Translations under genes and position numbers: made by a program
Part shown: positions 11,713 through 23,330 of the stretch, in pieces
Layout of the letters: each line of letters begins with the position of its first letter
Position numbering within the stretch: position 1 is the stretch's first letter
Source of the DNA: Chaetoderma sp. LZ-2023a
Taxonomy: Eukaryota > Mollusca > Caudofoveata > Chaetodermatida > Chaetodermatidae
Assembly (NCBI GenBank): GCA_034401795.1
Contig: CM067367.1
Location: forward strand, 79,625,079 to 79,689,078
DNA length: 64,000 nucleotides
Reading direction: 5' to 3'
Notes under the pieces: model-generated
Databases searched by the model: none
What the model was told of the DNA's origin: nothing
Seen by the model: only the letters and a program-made list of their open reading frames with translations

Positions 11713-11720
11713 ATCTATTA

Positions 11721-12267
11721 TGTATGATTACTGTATTCTGCGGCTGTAGTAGTAAAAGCATCCTACAGCTGCAATCAGTCCTTCGTTTTTTCCCACTGTG
11801 GCTTGTTCTCAGCCGAACTCCTTAGCTTCCTCAGGTCCATTCTTGACTTTGAGTGTACCGATTCCTGCTTTCTTGAGGTCACCTCGTAGCACGCTTAGCA
11901 GATTTATGCAATGACGTCCTCTCCTGGCTTTGTCTTTGCTGGCTCCAAGTAGGGCGATTCCCAAGGCTCTCTGTGCTCATGTCTCTTCTGGCATCCTTAG
12001 CACGTGGCCAAACATGGACGATCTTTACTGGGTGACTTTTACAGACAGCGGTGACGTATTCCACATCTTGTATAGTGCATCATTGGAAATTATGTTGTCT
12101 GGCCATCGGTGTCTGGTGATGGTGTGTAGGTGTTTGCGATGGCAGGCATCAAGTTTGTCTAGAGCTGCCTTTGGAGCTGCCCAGCTATTACAGTTATACA
12201 GTATCAAGGATACGCAGGTTGCATTGTATAAACGTAGTCTTTTAATCAAGGGCATCTTTGATCCACG
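11721..12267 (-). mobile_element. 5'-truncated LINE, C-terminal reverse transcriptase remnant
   Basis: On the minus strand a frame reads KRLRLYNATCVSLILYNC, LDKLDACHRKHL and HRWPDNIISNDALYKM. This is the post-RT C-terminal region typical of LINE ORF2 proteins. The same protein segment and the same 3' end occur at 40.65-41.43 kb. A direct repeat ATCTATTAtg lies at both edges (11713-11722 and 12268-12277), consistent with an 8-10 bp target duplication and 5' truncation. Stops remain in the frame, so it is dead. Confidence 0.72.
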
Positions 12268-12419
12268 ATCTATTATGGCATAGTACAATACAGAGACATG
12301 ATAATACTAATATTCACCCACAATCTATTCGTAGTGCACTATATACATGATAATACATTTGGTAAGTATAGACAGGTGTGATTTCACACACAATCTATTT
12401 GTAGTGCAGTCTATTTGAA

Positions 12420-13930
12420 TTTTCGCGAAGGCTATACCTTTTCACCACACCAGGTAAAAGGGTATCGAGTCCGTTCTTTGTCAAGTCTTGCTTTGAAACT
12501 ATGTGGTGAACCTTTGGGACTGAACATATTACAGAGAGTGGGGCATGCAGAACTGTTAACCAGCCAAGATTTGAGCAGCTTTTTAGATTACATTGTGTAC
12601 CACGAAATTACTTCATGGTATAAATCTTTTAAACTCAATACTTCATTAACGTATTCATATACATATGTAAACATATGGCTGAAATTCTGGGGTCGAGACT
12701 ATTACATGCAATATGCCAGGACATATCAACACCTATCGGAATGTGGTGAATGTGATGAATGTGAACCAACTATCTTACACTGGTGGCATATGTCGATTAT
12801 ATAATTACATACTATGAAATTACTTGATGGTAGAATCGTACAATATTCCGTACAACACTATATAGAGTTCTATATGGCTAGATTTTCGAAAGCGGAGTAC
12901 AAACGGATTATGCAGATATTGGTACATTACTTTATGGTGGATTATTTTTAAACTCTACATTTTAAATGCGCATTCATATACATATCTAACCACATCAGTG
13001 GAATTCTGGGACAGAATCTATTGCAGACAGTAGCTTACTGAAAACCGTGGATCTGACAAAACTTTAGCCAGTTTTCAGTATGGAATTGCGTACTATGAAA
13101 TTACTTCCGAGCATGTTCTTTTGTTAATTCGCAATATAGGCATAGCTAGCGTATTTAAATCCCTCTGCGTCTCTGGTGATTAAATTCTGGCACCGAATAT
13201 ATTACATACACCAGGGCACCGAAAACCGCGAAACAGTCAAAACTTAAGCCAATTTTCGATACAGAAATGTGTCCTCTGAAATTGCTTCTTGGTAGCAAAT
13301 TTTAAACTCAGGACTTCAAATTAGTGCATTCATAACCCTAACTAACCATATGGGTAAAACTCTGGGGTCCGGATCTATTGCGGACAGTAGGGTATTAAAT
13401 ACTGCAGATCTGCTAAAATTTTAGCCAGTTTTCAGTATGGAATTCCGTACTGCAAAATTACTTCGCTGTAGAATTTCTTTTGAATTGGCAATACAACTAG
13501 CGCATCCAGTGCCGTATAAAGCTTTGTGTCTGAAACACTGGGGCCGAAAATATTACAGACTGTAGGGAACTGAAAAGCATGAATCAACTTGCACCAGTTT
13601 TCGGTATTGATTTGCATACTATGAAATTACTTCATCTAGAAAACCTTTTAATTCGAAACATAGCCAGCGCAATCAAACTCGAGTCTATGTGGATGAAAAT
13701 CTGGGGCCAAGCATAACCTACACACAATAGGGCAGTGAAAAATGTGAATTGGGTAGAATTTCAGCCAATTTTCAATATGAAATTGTGGATAACGAATTAG
13801 ATTACTTCATGGAAAACATTTTTTAACTCAATACTTCATTTGCATATTCAGATACCTATCTAACCATATGGGTGGAAATTTTGGGCCGAACACATTGCAG
13901 GCATTACTAACTTAGCCCATACATACACTT
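12420..13930. repeat. Diverged tandem satellite, ~175 bp monomer, about 8-9 copies
   Basis: Markers such as CTGGGGCCGA and AGCCAGTTTTCAGTATGGAA, followed by ACTATGAAATTACTTC, recur at roughly 12.51, 12.69, 13.01, 13.19, 13.36, 13.54, 13.70 and 13.88 kb. Spacing is 163-181 bp. Identity between monomers is moderate, so the array is old. A 129-codon frame at 12415-12804 lies inside it and is not credible as a gene. Confidence 0.72.
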
Positions 13931-14289
13931 TCTGTTGATTTCTGTATCTAAACCACCTACTACAATGTTATTGACAGCCGTTTTGACTGGAACTTCAGAA
14001 CATCAGTTGTCTATCCGTAGTGCTAAATAATTGCATGCATGGCTCTCTTTTCCCAGTGAAGGATTAAGGACAATACATTACTAATGAAAATCACACATAC
14101 ATTATTTTTAGCGAATTTTGTCTACTTTTTCACGCTCTGCAATATTATCATACATGTTTTACTGTTAAACTTTACCACACATATAGTGACTAGTACAATG
14201 TGTCCACGATTTTAAAATGTTGCCTCGACGCCCTGCGAGACATAACAATGGAAATTTATACACTATCTCGAATGTTCAGCCTAGTACAA

Positions 14290-14420
14290 TACAAAATGTT
14301 TTTTGCAGATTTACCACTGGAATCTGGAATGACTGTCTCGAGAGTAATTCCAGTGGGAAGTTATTAAAAACTGTCCCCTCATAGCATGCAGTTTGACATT
14401 CTCAAGATCACTGTAGAGGC
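14290..14420. repeat. Foldback MITE family M1, eroded copy
   Basis: TTTACCACTGGAATCTGGAA and the facing TAATTCCAGTGGGAAG are M1 arms. The outer arms are mutated and the central loop is short. Confidence 0.45.
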
Positions 14421-14489
14421 CGGTTTGACTTCAATCTGTGTGCTAACCCTGCCTACAGAGTGCATCCGTTAGTTTACTTTGTTGATCAT

Positions 14490-14600
14490 CATTTCCCCGG
14501 TCGGGGATCGTCGGGGATCGAACCGTCATCATGCAATTCCGCATAGCATCAGAAACCCAAGACATCTTTCCACTGGACTACCACACCAATACAAGAATCT
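14490..14600 (-). repeat. tRNA-like SINE head
   Basis: The minus strand has an A-box-like TAGTCCAGTGG (14570-14580) and a B-box GGTTCGATCCC (14514-14524) at tRNA-like spacing. The ends do not pair as an acceptor stem, and CGGGGATCGT is duplicated beside the B box. This looks like a tRNA-derived SINE promoter, not a working tRNA gene. Confidence 0.4.
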
Positions 14601-14742
14601 GGGTTTAGCGAACCGGCTTTCACATGTCGGATATATTGATACACTGGCGAATTCATATGAGACTATCTTTTGGATGCACATCGTATGGCGTATGCTATAC
14701 CCTCACCCGGCCCCCATCGCAACACTGGCAATAGTTGATTGA

Positions 14743-14801
14743 TTGCTTGATTGATTAATTAATTAATTAATTAATTAATTAATTGATTAATTGATTAATT
14801 A

Positions 14802-14836
<35 letters not shown>

Positions 14837-14873
14837 GAATGAATGAATGAATGAATGAATGAATGAATGAATG

Positions 14874-14908
<35 letters not shown>
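14743..14908. repeat. Compound tetranucleotide microsatellite
   Basis: Blocks of ATTG, TTAA, TTGA and TGAA repeats follow one another without interruption. The Asn/Ser/Ile-rich minus-strand frame over it is an artefact of the repeat. Confidence 0.9.
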
Positions 14909-14999
14909 AAATCCTGGGGATTAAATCGTAGACATAAAATTCGTACACTTGATGGACTATTCAATGTTCCCGATGAAGCTATTTACAGCATTCATTACT

Positions 15000-15150
15000 A
15001 TTTTGATTGTGACGTCGTCATACATATGACGTAACTGTTTATGCCGTCATATGATTGGGCACAAATCAGATACATCTATTATCATAGAGAATATCCTCAG
15101 TCCATTTGCAGACCAAGAGACCGTTGTTTTTGGCACTTTACCATTGGAAG
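15000..15150. repeat. Fragments of M2 (CRE-rich end) and M1 (one arm)
   Basis: TGACGTCGTCATACATATGACG at 15009-15032 matches the left part of M2. CCATTTGCAGACCAAGAGAC near 15102-15121 is a single M1 arm with no partner, so that foldback has been cut in half. Confidence 0.4.
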
Positions 15151-15254
15151 CGATTTGGCCAGTTTAATCGAGACGAGTGTTGAAGTGGAGATTTAGGTAT
15201 GTACGTGGGTACAGTGGGACAGATCACAATACCATTTTATTTCTGATGCAAATA

Positions 15255-16380
15255 TCTAAGAGAGACAATCGTTTCCGGCTACCAAACATCTTCACTTGGT
15301 CCGGTCGTACCAGGATAAGCAACCAAGCAACTTCGTGGTCCAGCTGCTATCCCGTCACGTCTGGCAATTGCTTAATCTGGCTACAGATAAGCGGTAGCTG
15401 TCATAATGAGTCAACTTCACATCTGGCAATTGCTTAAGCTGGCTTCAGATAAGCATTAGCTGTCATAATAAGTTGAGCTAATCAATTATACTGCAGCAGA
15501 GGACTCTTAGGTCAACTCCTTTCAGCAAGATTAACTTAAGTCAACCTAACCAGGTAGACCGATTAGCCAGATAGCTGGAATCAACTTTATTCAGCAGACA
15601 AATCTTAAGTCAACTCCTTTCAGCAAAATTAACTTAAGTCAACTCCGTTTAGCAACATTAACTTAAGTGGACTTGACCAGCTAGACTTATCAGCCTGGTA
15701 GCTGGAATCAACTTTATTCAGCAGACAAATCTTAAGTCAACTTTCAGCAAAATTAACTTAAGTCAACTCCTTTCAGCAAGATTAACTTAAGTAAACTTAA
15801 CCTGGTAGACTGATCAGCCAGATAGCTGGACTCAACTTTATTCAGCAGACAAATCTTAAGTCAACTCCTTTCAGCAAGATTAGCCTGTTAGCTTGAATTA
15901 ACTATATTCAGCAGATAAAGCTTAAGTCAACTCCTTTCAGCAAGACTAACTTAAGTCAACTTCACCTCTGGAAATTGCTTAATCTGGCTTCAGATGAGCA
16001 GTAGCTGTCATAATAAGTTGATCTAACCAGGTAGACCGATTAGCTTGATAGCTGGACTCAACTTTATTCAGTAGACAAATCTTAAGTCAACTCTGTTTAG
16101 CAAGATTAACTTAAGTCAACTTAATCAGGTAGACCGATCAGCCAGATAGGTGGAATCAACTTTATTCAGCAGACAAATCTTAAGTCAACTCCTTTCAGCA
16201 AAATTAACTTAAGTCAACTCCGTTTAGCAAGATTAACTTAAGTCGACTTGACCAGGTAGACTTATCAGCCTGGTAGCTGGAATCAACTTTATTTAGCAGA
16301 TACAATTTAAGTTAACTTCTTTCAGCAAAATCTACTTAAGTCAAATCAGTTAGACCAATCAGCCAGATAGCTTGAGCAAC
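15255..16380. repeat. Compound tandem array with 29 bp subrepeats, copy 1
   Basis: Units are built from GATAGCTGGAATCAACTTTA, CAGCAGACAAATCTTAAG, repeats of TTAAGTCAACTCCTTTCAGC (29 bp spacing) and CAGGTAGACCGATCAGCC. Spacing between GCTGGAATCAAC markers varies from ~70 to ~160 bp because the number of 29 bp subrepeats differs. The whole array recurs at 39905-41790. No coding frame follows the repeats. Confidence 0.8.
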
Positions 16381-16925
16381 TGTATTCCGCAAGACAAATT
16401 TAAAGCCACCTTCTTTCAGCAAGGTCAACTAAAAATGAACTATACTCGACCCAATAAAGGTCGAGCCACTTCAAACAAACTGAGAGCAACTGGACTTAGT
16501 GCCAATCAGAGTAAAAGCGGCCATACCTGGCGCTGACCTGACTTGAAGCCAGCAGAATTAGTGTCCTCCAGACAGAACCACCTAGAAGCATATCCAGCTC
16601 AGACGTGATACCGACCAAAGCACGAGTTTACTTAATATTCATATAAATAAAAACATTTAAAGAAATCATATACTTAGTTAATAATTTGTATTGAATCAAT
16701 TACTTGTGTGACTAATCAATACAGACAATTGTTAGAATATCAACCCTATCTCACTGTTGAGTATTTCTTTTTGTATTATTTAGAATAACCCTGCCCAATA
16801 GTACAAAACCAAACCCACGGATATAGCGATTTACTAGTCCTGTCGGTCAACCCACCTGAACAGTGGTAAGTTAGTGCGGTACTATTGTCATCTGTAGGTA
16901 CATAACTTATATCTGTAAGGCGAGA
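16381..16925. repeat. Conserved 0.55 kb flank of the tandem array, copy 1
   Basis: It aligns by eye over its full length with 41791-42335, with scattered substitutions (for example AACCCTGCCCAATAG and GGTCAACCCACCTG). It always follows the array and is always followed by an LTR-like sequence. That suggests it is the 3' internal tail of an LTR element or part of a larger duplicated module. Confidence 0.65.
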
Positions 16926-16928
16926 CCT

Positions 16929-17776
<848 letters not shown>

Positions 17777-17794
17777 TGGTCACACGGCCCCACC
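17777..17794 (+). other. Candidate primer-binding site of Gypsy element 1
   Basis: TGGTCACACGGCCCCACC begins with TGG, as expected next to a tRNA CCA end. It is conserved with one change in the other family-Y copy (minus strand, 49128-49145). The matching tRNA was not identified. Confidence 0.4.
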
Positions 17795-18030
17795 AGAACG
17801 ATTGAGTTCCACCGACCTTAGGATCCGCTCTATGTATTTCGTGGAGCGATGTCCCATGGGATCCAGAACCCTGAGCCTCTGAGCTAACAAGCCCCCTCGC
17901 TCACGCCAACACACTTCAGCGAGACCAACTCACCATCCACTGACAGTCAGCGACCCCTCGATTTAGAGGTAGCTTCGTACAATCGACGAGGAGCTCGCGT
18001 GCTCACCGAGAATGTAATAAATTCTCAGAT

Positions 18031-18819
18031 GTGGGACAACCCGCATTTCAACAACATCAGTTCTCGCCTATAAGTGATGGTACCTTCCGTGATGCCTTAC
18101 AAGCTGGACTGACTTCCTCACATTATCTGACATCCACCACAGGCCAACACCAACAGGGCTGGGTTGCGGACGATTGCGACAAAGACCCCTACAGGGGCAA
18201 CACCAATACAACCCTTTACACTCCTATCATTCACCCATGTCATCAGTAGGTGGCTCATGGCCGGATGATCATGTACCACCTCCTTTGTCTCCCCCTGTAA
18301 ATATATCAACTTATTTTCAGTATGTGGGACGACGAGAAGCCGAGGAATCGGTACCTCCTTTCCAACGTTACATCAGTCATACAACACACCATGCACATCA
18401 CGCCTGTCAGCCTTCAGCACCGCCACCATATGACGAACGTGCTCCACTTCAATCTGAAGAACGTCCACATCACCTTCACAGCATACCACCGCCAGGCTAT
18501 AGACCTACACTCGTCTATGGACCCACATCAGGGCGGAGGTCAGTTGAATCAAATATGCATCATCATCCAAGAGCGTATCATTCTCGGACATGGCATCCTC
18601 AGTATCACCAGCATCGCCGACGGGGAAAGACCAACACCACTACAACCACCGCCTGCACGTCGACCAACTTCAGCATTCATGTCAGTCTCCCACATCCCCC
18701 CACCACCAGGATTCACACCCATCACTTCAGACCGTGGACCAGGCCGGGTCATTCTCCCCCCAGAATTTAGTGGGGAAAATGACTGGGCAAACTATAAGGT
18801 CCAGTTCGAGACCCAAGTG
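18031..18819 (+). pseudogene. Gypsy element 1 gag, N-terminal part
   Basis: Pro/His-rich gag leader spread over shifted frames, ending in PPEFSGENDWANYKVQFETQ (about 18760-18815). That motif is the start of a Ty3/Gypsy capsid-type gag domain (P-F-G...W..Y..QFE). The frame is interrupted here by element X copy 1. Several frame changes upstream mean no intact product. Confidence 0.6.
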
Positions 18820-19647
18820 GGATAGGCTCCTCGAAAGCGATCTCGAAAACAGGCAGCAGTGGGCTCGCGAGAGTCCGGGGGCATGTAAAAATCAGACTTA
18901 TAGTGCAGAGGAGATACTGAGGGCCTCCATGTCTAACGAAGGATGAATTAACATCCTACTGTGGTACCATCTAGTTGGCGCATTGTTCGGGCTGTTGAGA
19001 TTTTTGGTTCATCCAGTCTCAATAAGTGAACATGCGTGGTATGTGAATGACAATCCACACCCAGGGCACCCCTCTGTGGATTTATGCGAGTGGGTCTGTT
19101 GGTGGTACCATGCAGGCAAGGCCGGGGAAAATGGTCAAAGTTTGTATACTGTTAGCAGATAGATATGGATCAGACAGTCGGTTGCCCCTGAGTGTGAGCT
19201 CAGATGGTCATTGCTATCGACTGGGTCGCCAGCCGGTTGTCTTGATCATGTCAGTTCATCTGTGTGGTCAAGATGGCTCAATGTACAGTCAGGCCATGGT
19301 AAGCATTCGTATTGCGAGCCATGCCTCCTGCGATCAGAGATCAGGAAAAGTGATTCTTTGGGAAGCGGGAGGGTATATGCGTGGAGAGGGGAATCATATG
19401 AAAGGATCGTGGACCATGTTCCTTAATCATGTTCCTATGGGCATGGTTCTCGATTGCATGTTAGACTAGTGTCCCCTGGGCCATGTTCCTCAATCATGTT
19501 TCTTAGGGGAATGGTCGTTAGTCTCATATGCATGTACGGGAAAGGCACTCAGCCTAGGCTGCGTCCTGGTGGACTACTAGGCCACAACTGGAAATACCGG
19601 GAAAGCCAAAGGGTGTATAGTATTAGGTTCTACTGCTGATACTATTC
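18820..19647 (+). mobile_element. Nested element X, copy 1 (in gag)
   Basis: About 0.83 kb that splits the gag capsid frame. It starts GGATAGGCTCCTCGA and ends near GGGTGTATAGTATTAGG...ATACTATTC. Two further copies lie at 59856-60736 and 62926-63926, each in a different part of the same Gypsy family. A 4 bp AGTG occurs at both edges here. It carries a frame (19047-19469) with YGSDSRLPLSVSSDGHCYRL and SVHLCGQDGSMYSQAM, shared by all copies. The class is unknown. Confidence 0.65.
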
Positions 19648-20429
19648 AGTGATCATTAGTCGAACTAATCGGTGGACAAATCAACAAATGGGGGAATACT
19701 TAGCCGTGAAACTCTTACAGGTTCTTGCGGATCTCGGAGCTGACTACACTCCCACCTACACAGAGTTGGAAAGTGTACTCTCAGAACTGTTCGGCGACAC
19801 TGTGCGGAAGAGACGCTCCCAGCATCCGGAGACTAGTCACCCACGTGTATCCCAGCACCAACCATTTGGACACGTTTATAGATGCGTTAAGCGGGGAACC
19901 CACTCTAAAGGAGAAATTATTCCTCGCAGACCACAGTAGTTTACAACAACCTACAGCCACCGCGGTATGAATCGAGAACTTCTTGGAGCGGGAAAAGAAC
20001 AATCGCCGCCAACTTCACCCTATAAATTAGATGTGTGACACTGCACCAGCCAGTACTACCGACACCAACACAGCAGCAGCCTCCGCACCCTCCGACACCT
20101 CACAGCAAACACAACACAACAACCAGAATCACACGCCTAGAGGAAGGGGGCATGGCCACAGAGGATGTCACAAAGGAACCCCAGGATGTGGAAACCAGCA
20201 GAATAATAACACGAGACCAAATATACATGAAAGAATAGACGAGATAAATAAACAGATCTTGGCACTCACCAATCAAGTAACTACCCTCAGCACCACAATT
20301 GCAACTTCCAACACAACCACTACCACCACCGCACTGCCACCGAACACATGTTTCAGATGTGGTCAGCTGGGCCACTGGAGGGAACGGTGTCCTAACCGAT
20401 CTCCATCAACCACTCCGACTGCTGACTGA
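19648..20429 (+). pseudogene. Gypsy element 1 gag, capsid C-part and zinc-knuckle nucleocapsid
   Basis: Gag resumes after element X with RWTNQQMGEYLAVKLLQVLA (W...GEYLAVKL), the usual second half of the Gypsy capsid fold. Frame breaks follow near 19.83-20.03 kb. The nucleocapsid part is Asn/Thr-rich and ends with CFRCGQLGHWRERC (20349-20390), a perfect C-x2-C-x4-H-x4-C RNA-binding knuckle. Confidence 0.78.
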
Positions 20430-20542
20430 CGTACACCACAGACAGATAAGCCATCAAACTCCTAAGGGCACGGATTGAAAAGTCACCTCAGTGCCCGTTC
20501 CTACAATCCTGCTCAACTGCGGCCTCCGTATAACAACGTCTG

Positions 20543-21190
20543 GTGACCAACTTTCATCGTCAATCATCTGCATACCCGCTTACATACATACAACCAGCTT
20601 CCTGTATGCCAGTGCCTACGATGCCTCCACCATCAGCAGCACCGCCATTACCGTCTAGTGGAAAAAGTGACCCCACAACATCTGCATCTAAGAAACCCTC
20701 TTTCCTATGTAAAACGGCAGTGGTAGGTTGTAGCATCTCTGCTGAAACAACGTTTTTGCAAGCACCATGTCCCGCCGCCAAGACACTGGACTCTCGGTGT
20801 CCTCTGCTGGTATGCAACACACCACCCCACACAGCATCATCTCCCACATCTACCGACAGCAGTGGTTCAGGAGAAACCATACAATCCGCATCATGGATTC
20901 ATAAGCGAAGGTGCTGCCGTAAATACGAACGACTTCCTCGACGCCACTGTTTCTTCTGTGCATCTACCAAACATCCCATGATGCATTGCAAGAAGTGGCT
21001 CGCCCAGGTAGCGCTTATCCATGATCGTGAGAATCCTGTCCGCACCGCTGTCTACACTAACAGCATATGCAGAAACGGCAACAACTCCACCACCATTGCT
21101 ACCACCAGTCCCGTCGTCACCAAAGCACTCACAGCAGCAGCAACAATGGACTGGCCCTTTCCTCACTCAGCCATCAGCAGCAATACATGA
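20543..21190 (+). pseudogene. Gypsy element 1 gag-pol linker with second CCHC motif
   Basis: Open frame containing KTAVVGCSISAETTFLQA and a second knuckle, CFFCASTKHPMMHC (20948-20989, C-x2-C-x4-H-x4-C). The same segment is kept in the minus-strand copy at 62203-62715. A second zinc knuckle separated from the first by ~190 residues is not usual for Ty3/Gypsy and marks this lineage. The start used (20543) is simply the first open codon; no real initiator is identified. Confidence 0.6.
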
Positions 21191-21290
21191 AGCTATCCGG
21201 AAACAAACCGAGTATATACAGAATGACGCCGCTCCGAAACCACTCTCAGACGGCATCATTGGAGACACTTCCACAGGTTCACCGTAAAGT

Positions 21291-21626
21291 TATCTATAAG
21301 TGTGTCTGTTTAGCGGTGTTTCCACCAGTGCCACTGTTGACACTGGAGCTTCCATCGCTGTCTTCAACAAGCGCTTATATGAGAGCATCCCACCTCATAA
21401 AAAGCCACCCCTTAGGCCTATAAACATCTTTTTGCAAACAGCTACGGGAGCCGATGTGCCCGTGGCTGGTGTTGTTAACCTCATGATACAGATAGAGGAG
21501 ATGCAGTTCATTCAGCGAGTTGTCACCGCCTCTATCCAAAACAATGCCCCGCTCGGCTCTGATTTTCTCAGTGCCAGTGAAGCCGTTATACACTGCCGGC
21601 AACAAGAACTCGACATACACGGCTGA
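21291..21626 (+). pseudogene. Gypsy element 1 retropepsin-like aspartic protease
   Basis: STSATVDTGASIAVF carries the DTG active site (GAC at 21339). APLGSDFLSASEAVI is the downstream ILG-type segment of retropepsins. The frame is shifted just upstream, around 21.29-21.31 kb, so it is not continuous with the linker. Length is normal for a retroelement protease. Confidence 0.8.
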
Positions 21627-21764
21627 CGAATACCACTTGGACCAGAATCATCATTATATGATACGTGTGCACTCATCTTATCAAGTATTGCCACTGTTGA
21701 GCCGGGACAAGAACAGATCTTATGGGCCACCGCACCAAAGTTAGGAAGTAACACTCACACCACC

Positions 21765-22942
21765 ATGCTGGAACCCGACCCTGATTATATGATAGCCTCA
21801 CAATGCGCAAGTCCCTGCATGATCATGGACACCACCAACAAGGAACACATACCATTTCGTGTGTTCAATGGCATGGCAGACCCAATTACCCGTGAACCAG
21901 GAGATCATTGTGGCCACTTGGTGGACGTGAGTTCACTGGAAACACCCGCACCCACTACAACACCTACAATGACTACCGGTGACCTTCTGGAGCTTCTACA
22001 TGATTTGTATCTGCGTGCCACAGTAGGATTGATGCAATCACAAAAACGATATATACGGACCTTACTTTATAAATATCGCAATAGTTTCTCAGCTGGAGAC
22101 ATGGATCTCAGAGAAACTCATCTAGTACAACACTCCATCGACACAGGAAACAATCGCCCCATACGGCAACCACTACGACATCTTCCCATTCACAAGGAAG
22201 CAGAAGTGCACCAGCAAGTGAACGACATGTTGTGGACCAGAATAATTGAACCCTCAGCATCCCTATGGGCCAGCCCCATAGTACTAGCAGGCAAAAAGGA
22301 TGGATCATTGCAGTTTTGTATAGACTACCGCCGCCTGAATGACTTTAGCGTCAAACACGTCTATCCATTACCTAGGATAGATCAGGCATTGGATTCCTAG
22401 GAGCCAAGTGGTTGTGTAACCTTGATTTGGCTAGTGATTAATGGCAAGTGGCCATGGATGAAGCTGACATAGAAAAGACCGCATTCGTATGTAGAGATGG
22501 TCGTTTCCAATTCCGCAAGATGCCCTACAGCTTGTGCAAGGCTACTGGAACTTTTGAATGCCTCATTGAGCAGGTATTAACCACCCTGCAATGGGAAATC
22601 TGTCTGTGTTACATCGACGACGTAATCGTCTTTGGTGCTTCATTTGAGCAGACCCTTACAAATTTGGACACCATGCTATCACGATTCCTGATGGCCAATT
22701 TGAAGCTCAACCCAAAGAGATGTCATCTCTTCAGACAGAGTGTCGAGTTCCTGGGACGCGTCATATTCAGTGATGGAGTGGCTACTCAGCCATCAAAAAC
22801 AAAGGCAGTAGCAGAGTGGCAAACGCCCTCTTCAGTCACGGAAACTCGGAGATTCCTAGGTCTCTGCCAGTACTATGGCAGATACATCCGTCATTTCAGC
22901 GAGATTGCATCTCCACTATTCAAGATCACCGAGAAAGATTGA
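21765..22942 (+). pseudogene. Gypsy element 1 reverse transcriptase
   Basis: Order seen: RNSFSAGDMDLRETHLVQH, then PIRQPLRHLPIHKEAEVHQQ, IIEPSASLWASPIVLAGKK, FCIDYRRLNDFSVK and YPLPRIDQALDS, a stop, then AMDEADIEKTAFVCRDGRF, MPYSLCKATGTFECLIEQ, the catalytic YIDD (22610-22621) and RRFLGLCQYYGRYIRHF. The break at 22398-22440 removes part of the LSGAKWFCTLDLASGYW region present in the 61 kb copy and adds two stops. Typical Ty3/Gypsy RT; dead. Confidence 0.88.
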
Positions 22943-23330
22943 CCATTCGAGTGGACGAGTGTGAAGGTTCCTTCAGGGCCTTGAAGCAACGCTTGACGAT
23001 TGCCCAAATTCTCGCTCATCCTAACCCTGACCTCGATTTCATCTTGGACACTGACGCGGCAGCTTATGCTATTGGCACAGTTCTATCTCAGGTCACAGAG
23101 GATGGAACGGATCAGGTATTGGGTTATGGTTCACGTACACTCAACAAAACAGAAAGGAGGTACGCGACCACGAAGTGAGAATTACTTGCGGCAGTATATT
23201 TCATCAAGTATTACGAACACTTTCATTACAGCCGCCCATTTACTCTCCACACAGACCATGCCTCACTACACTGGCTCAGAAACCTAAAAAAACCGAGGGC
23301 CAGTTAGCGAGATGGCAGGAATCCCTACAG
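22943..23330 (+). pseudogene. Gypsy element 1 RNase H
   Basis: FILDTDAAAYAIGTVLSQ (first catalytic Asp region) and GYGSRTLNKTERRYATTK are followed by an in-frame TGA at 23176-23178. The frame then continues ELLAAVYFIKYYEHF and HTDHASLHWLRNL. The 59 kb copy has TGA at the same codon. A one-base loss near the AAAAAAA run (~23286-23292) breaks the frame before the tether region. Confidence 0.78.

Noticed and set aside
12415..12804. 129-codon plus-strand frame
   Set aside because: It spans the 175 bp satellite and is not kept in the other monomers.
14490..14600. Functional tRNA gene on the minus strand
   Set aside because: A and B boxes are present but the ends do not form an acceptor stem, so it is more likely SINE-derived.
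15255..16380. CRISPR-like array of ~29 bp repeats
   Set aside because: The repeats are degenerate and joined head to tail or separated by other repeated words, with no unique spacers of constant length. The context is eukaryotic.
18820..19647. Element X as a simple solo LTR
   Set aside because: No TG...CA ends and no clean 4-6 bp duplication in all three copies. It is kept as unclassified, not called an LTR.
23176..23178. Selenocysteine at the shared TGA
   Set aside because: No SECIS-like structure was recognised and both elements carry other disabling lesions. An inherited stop is simpler.
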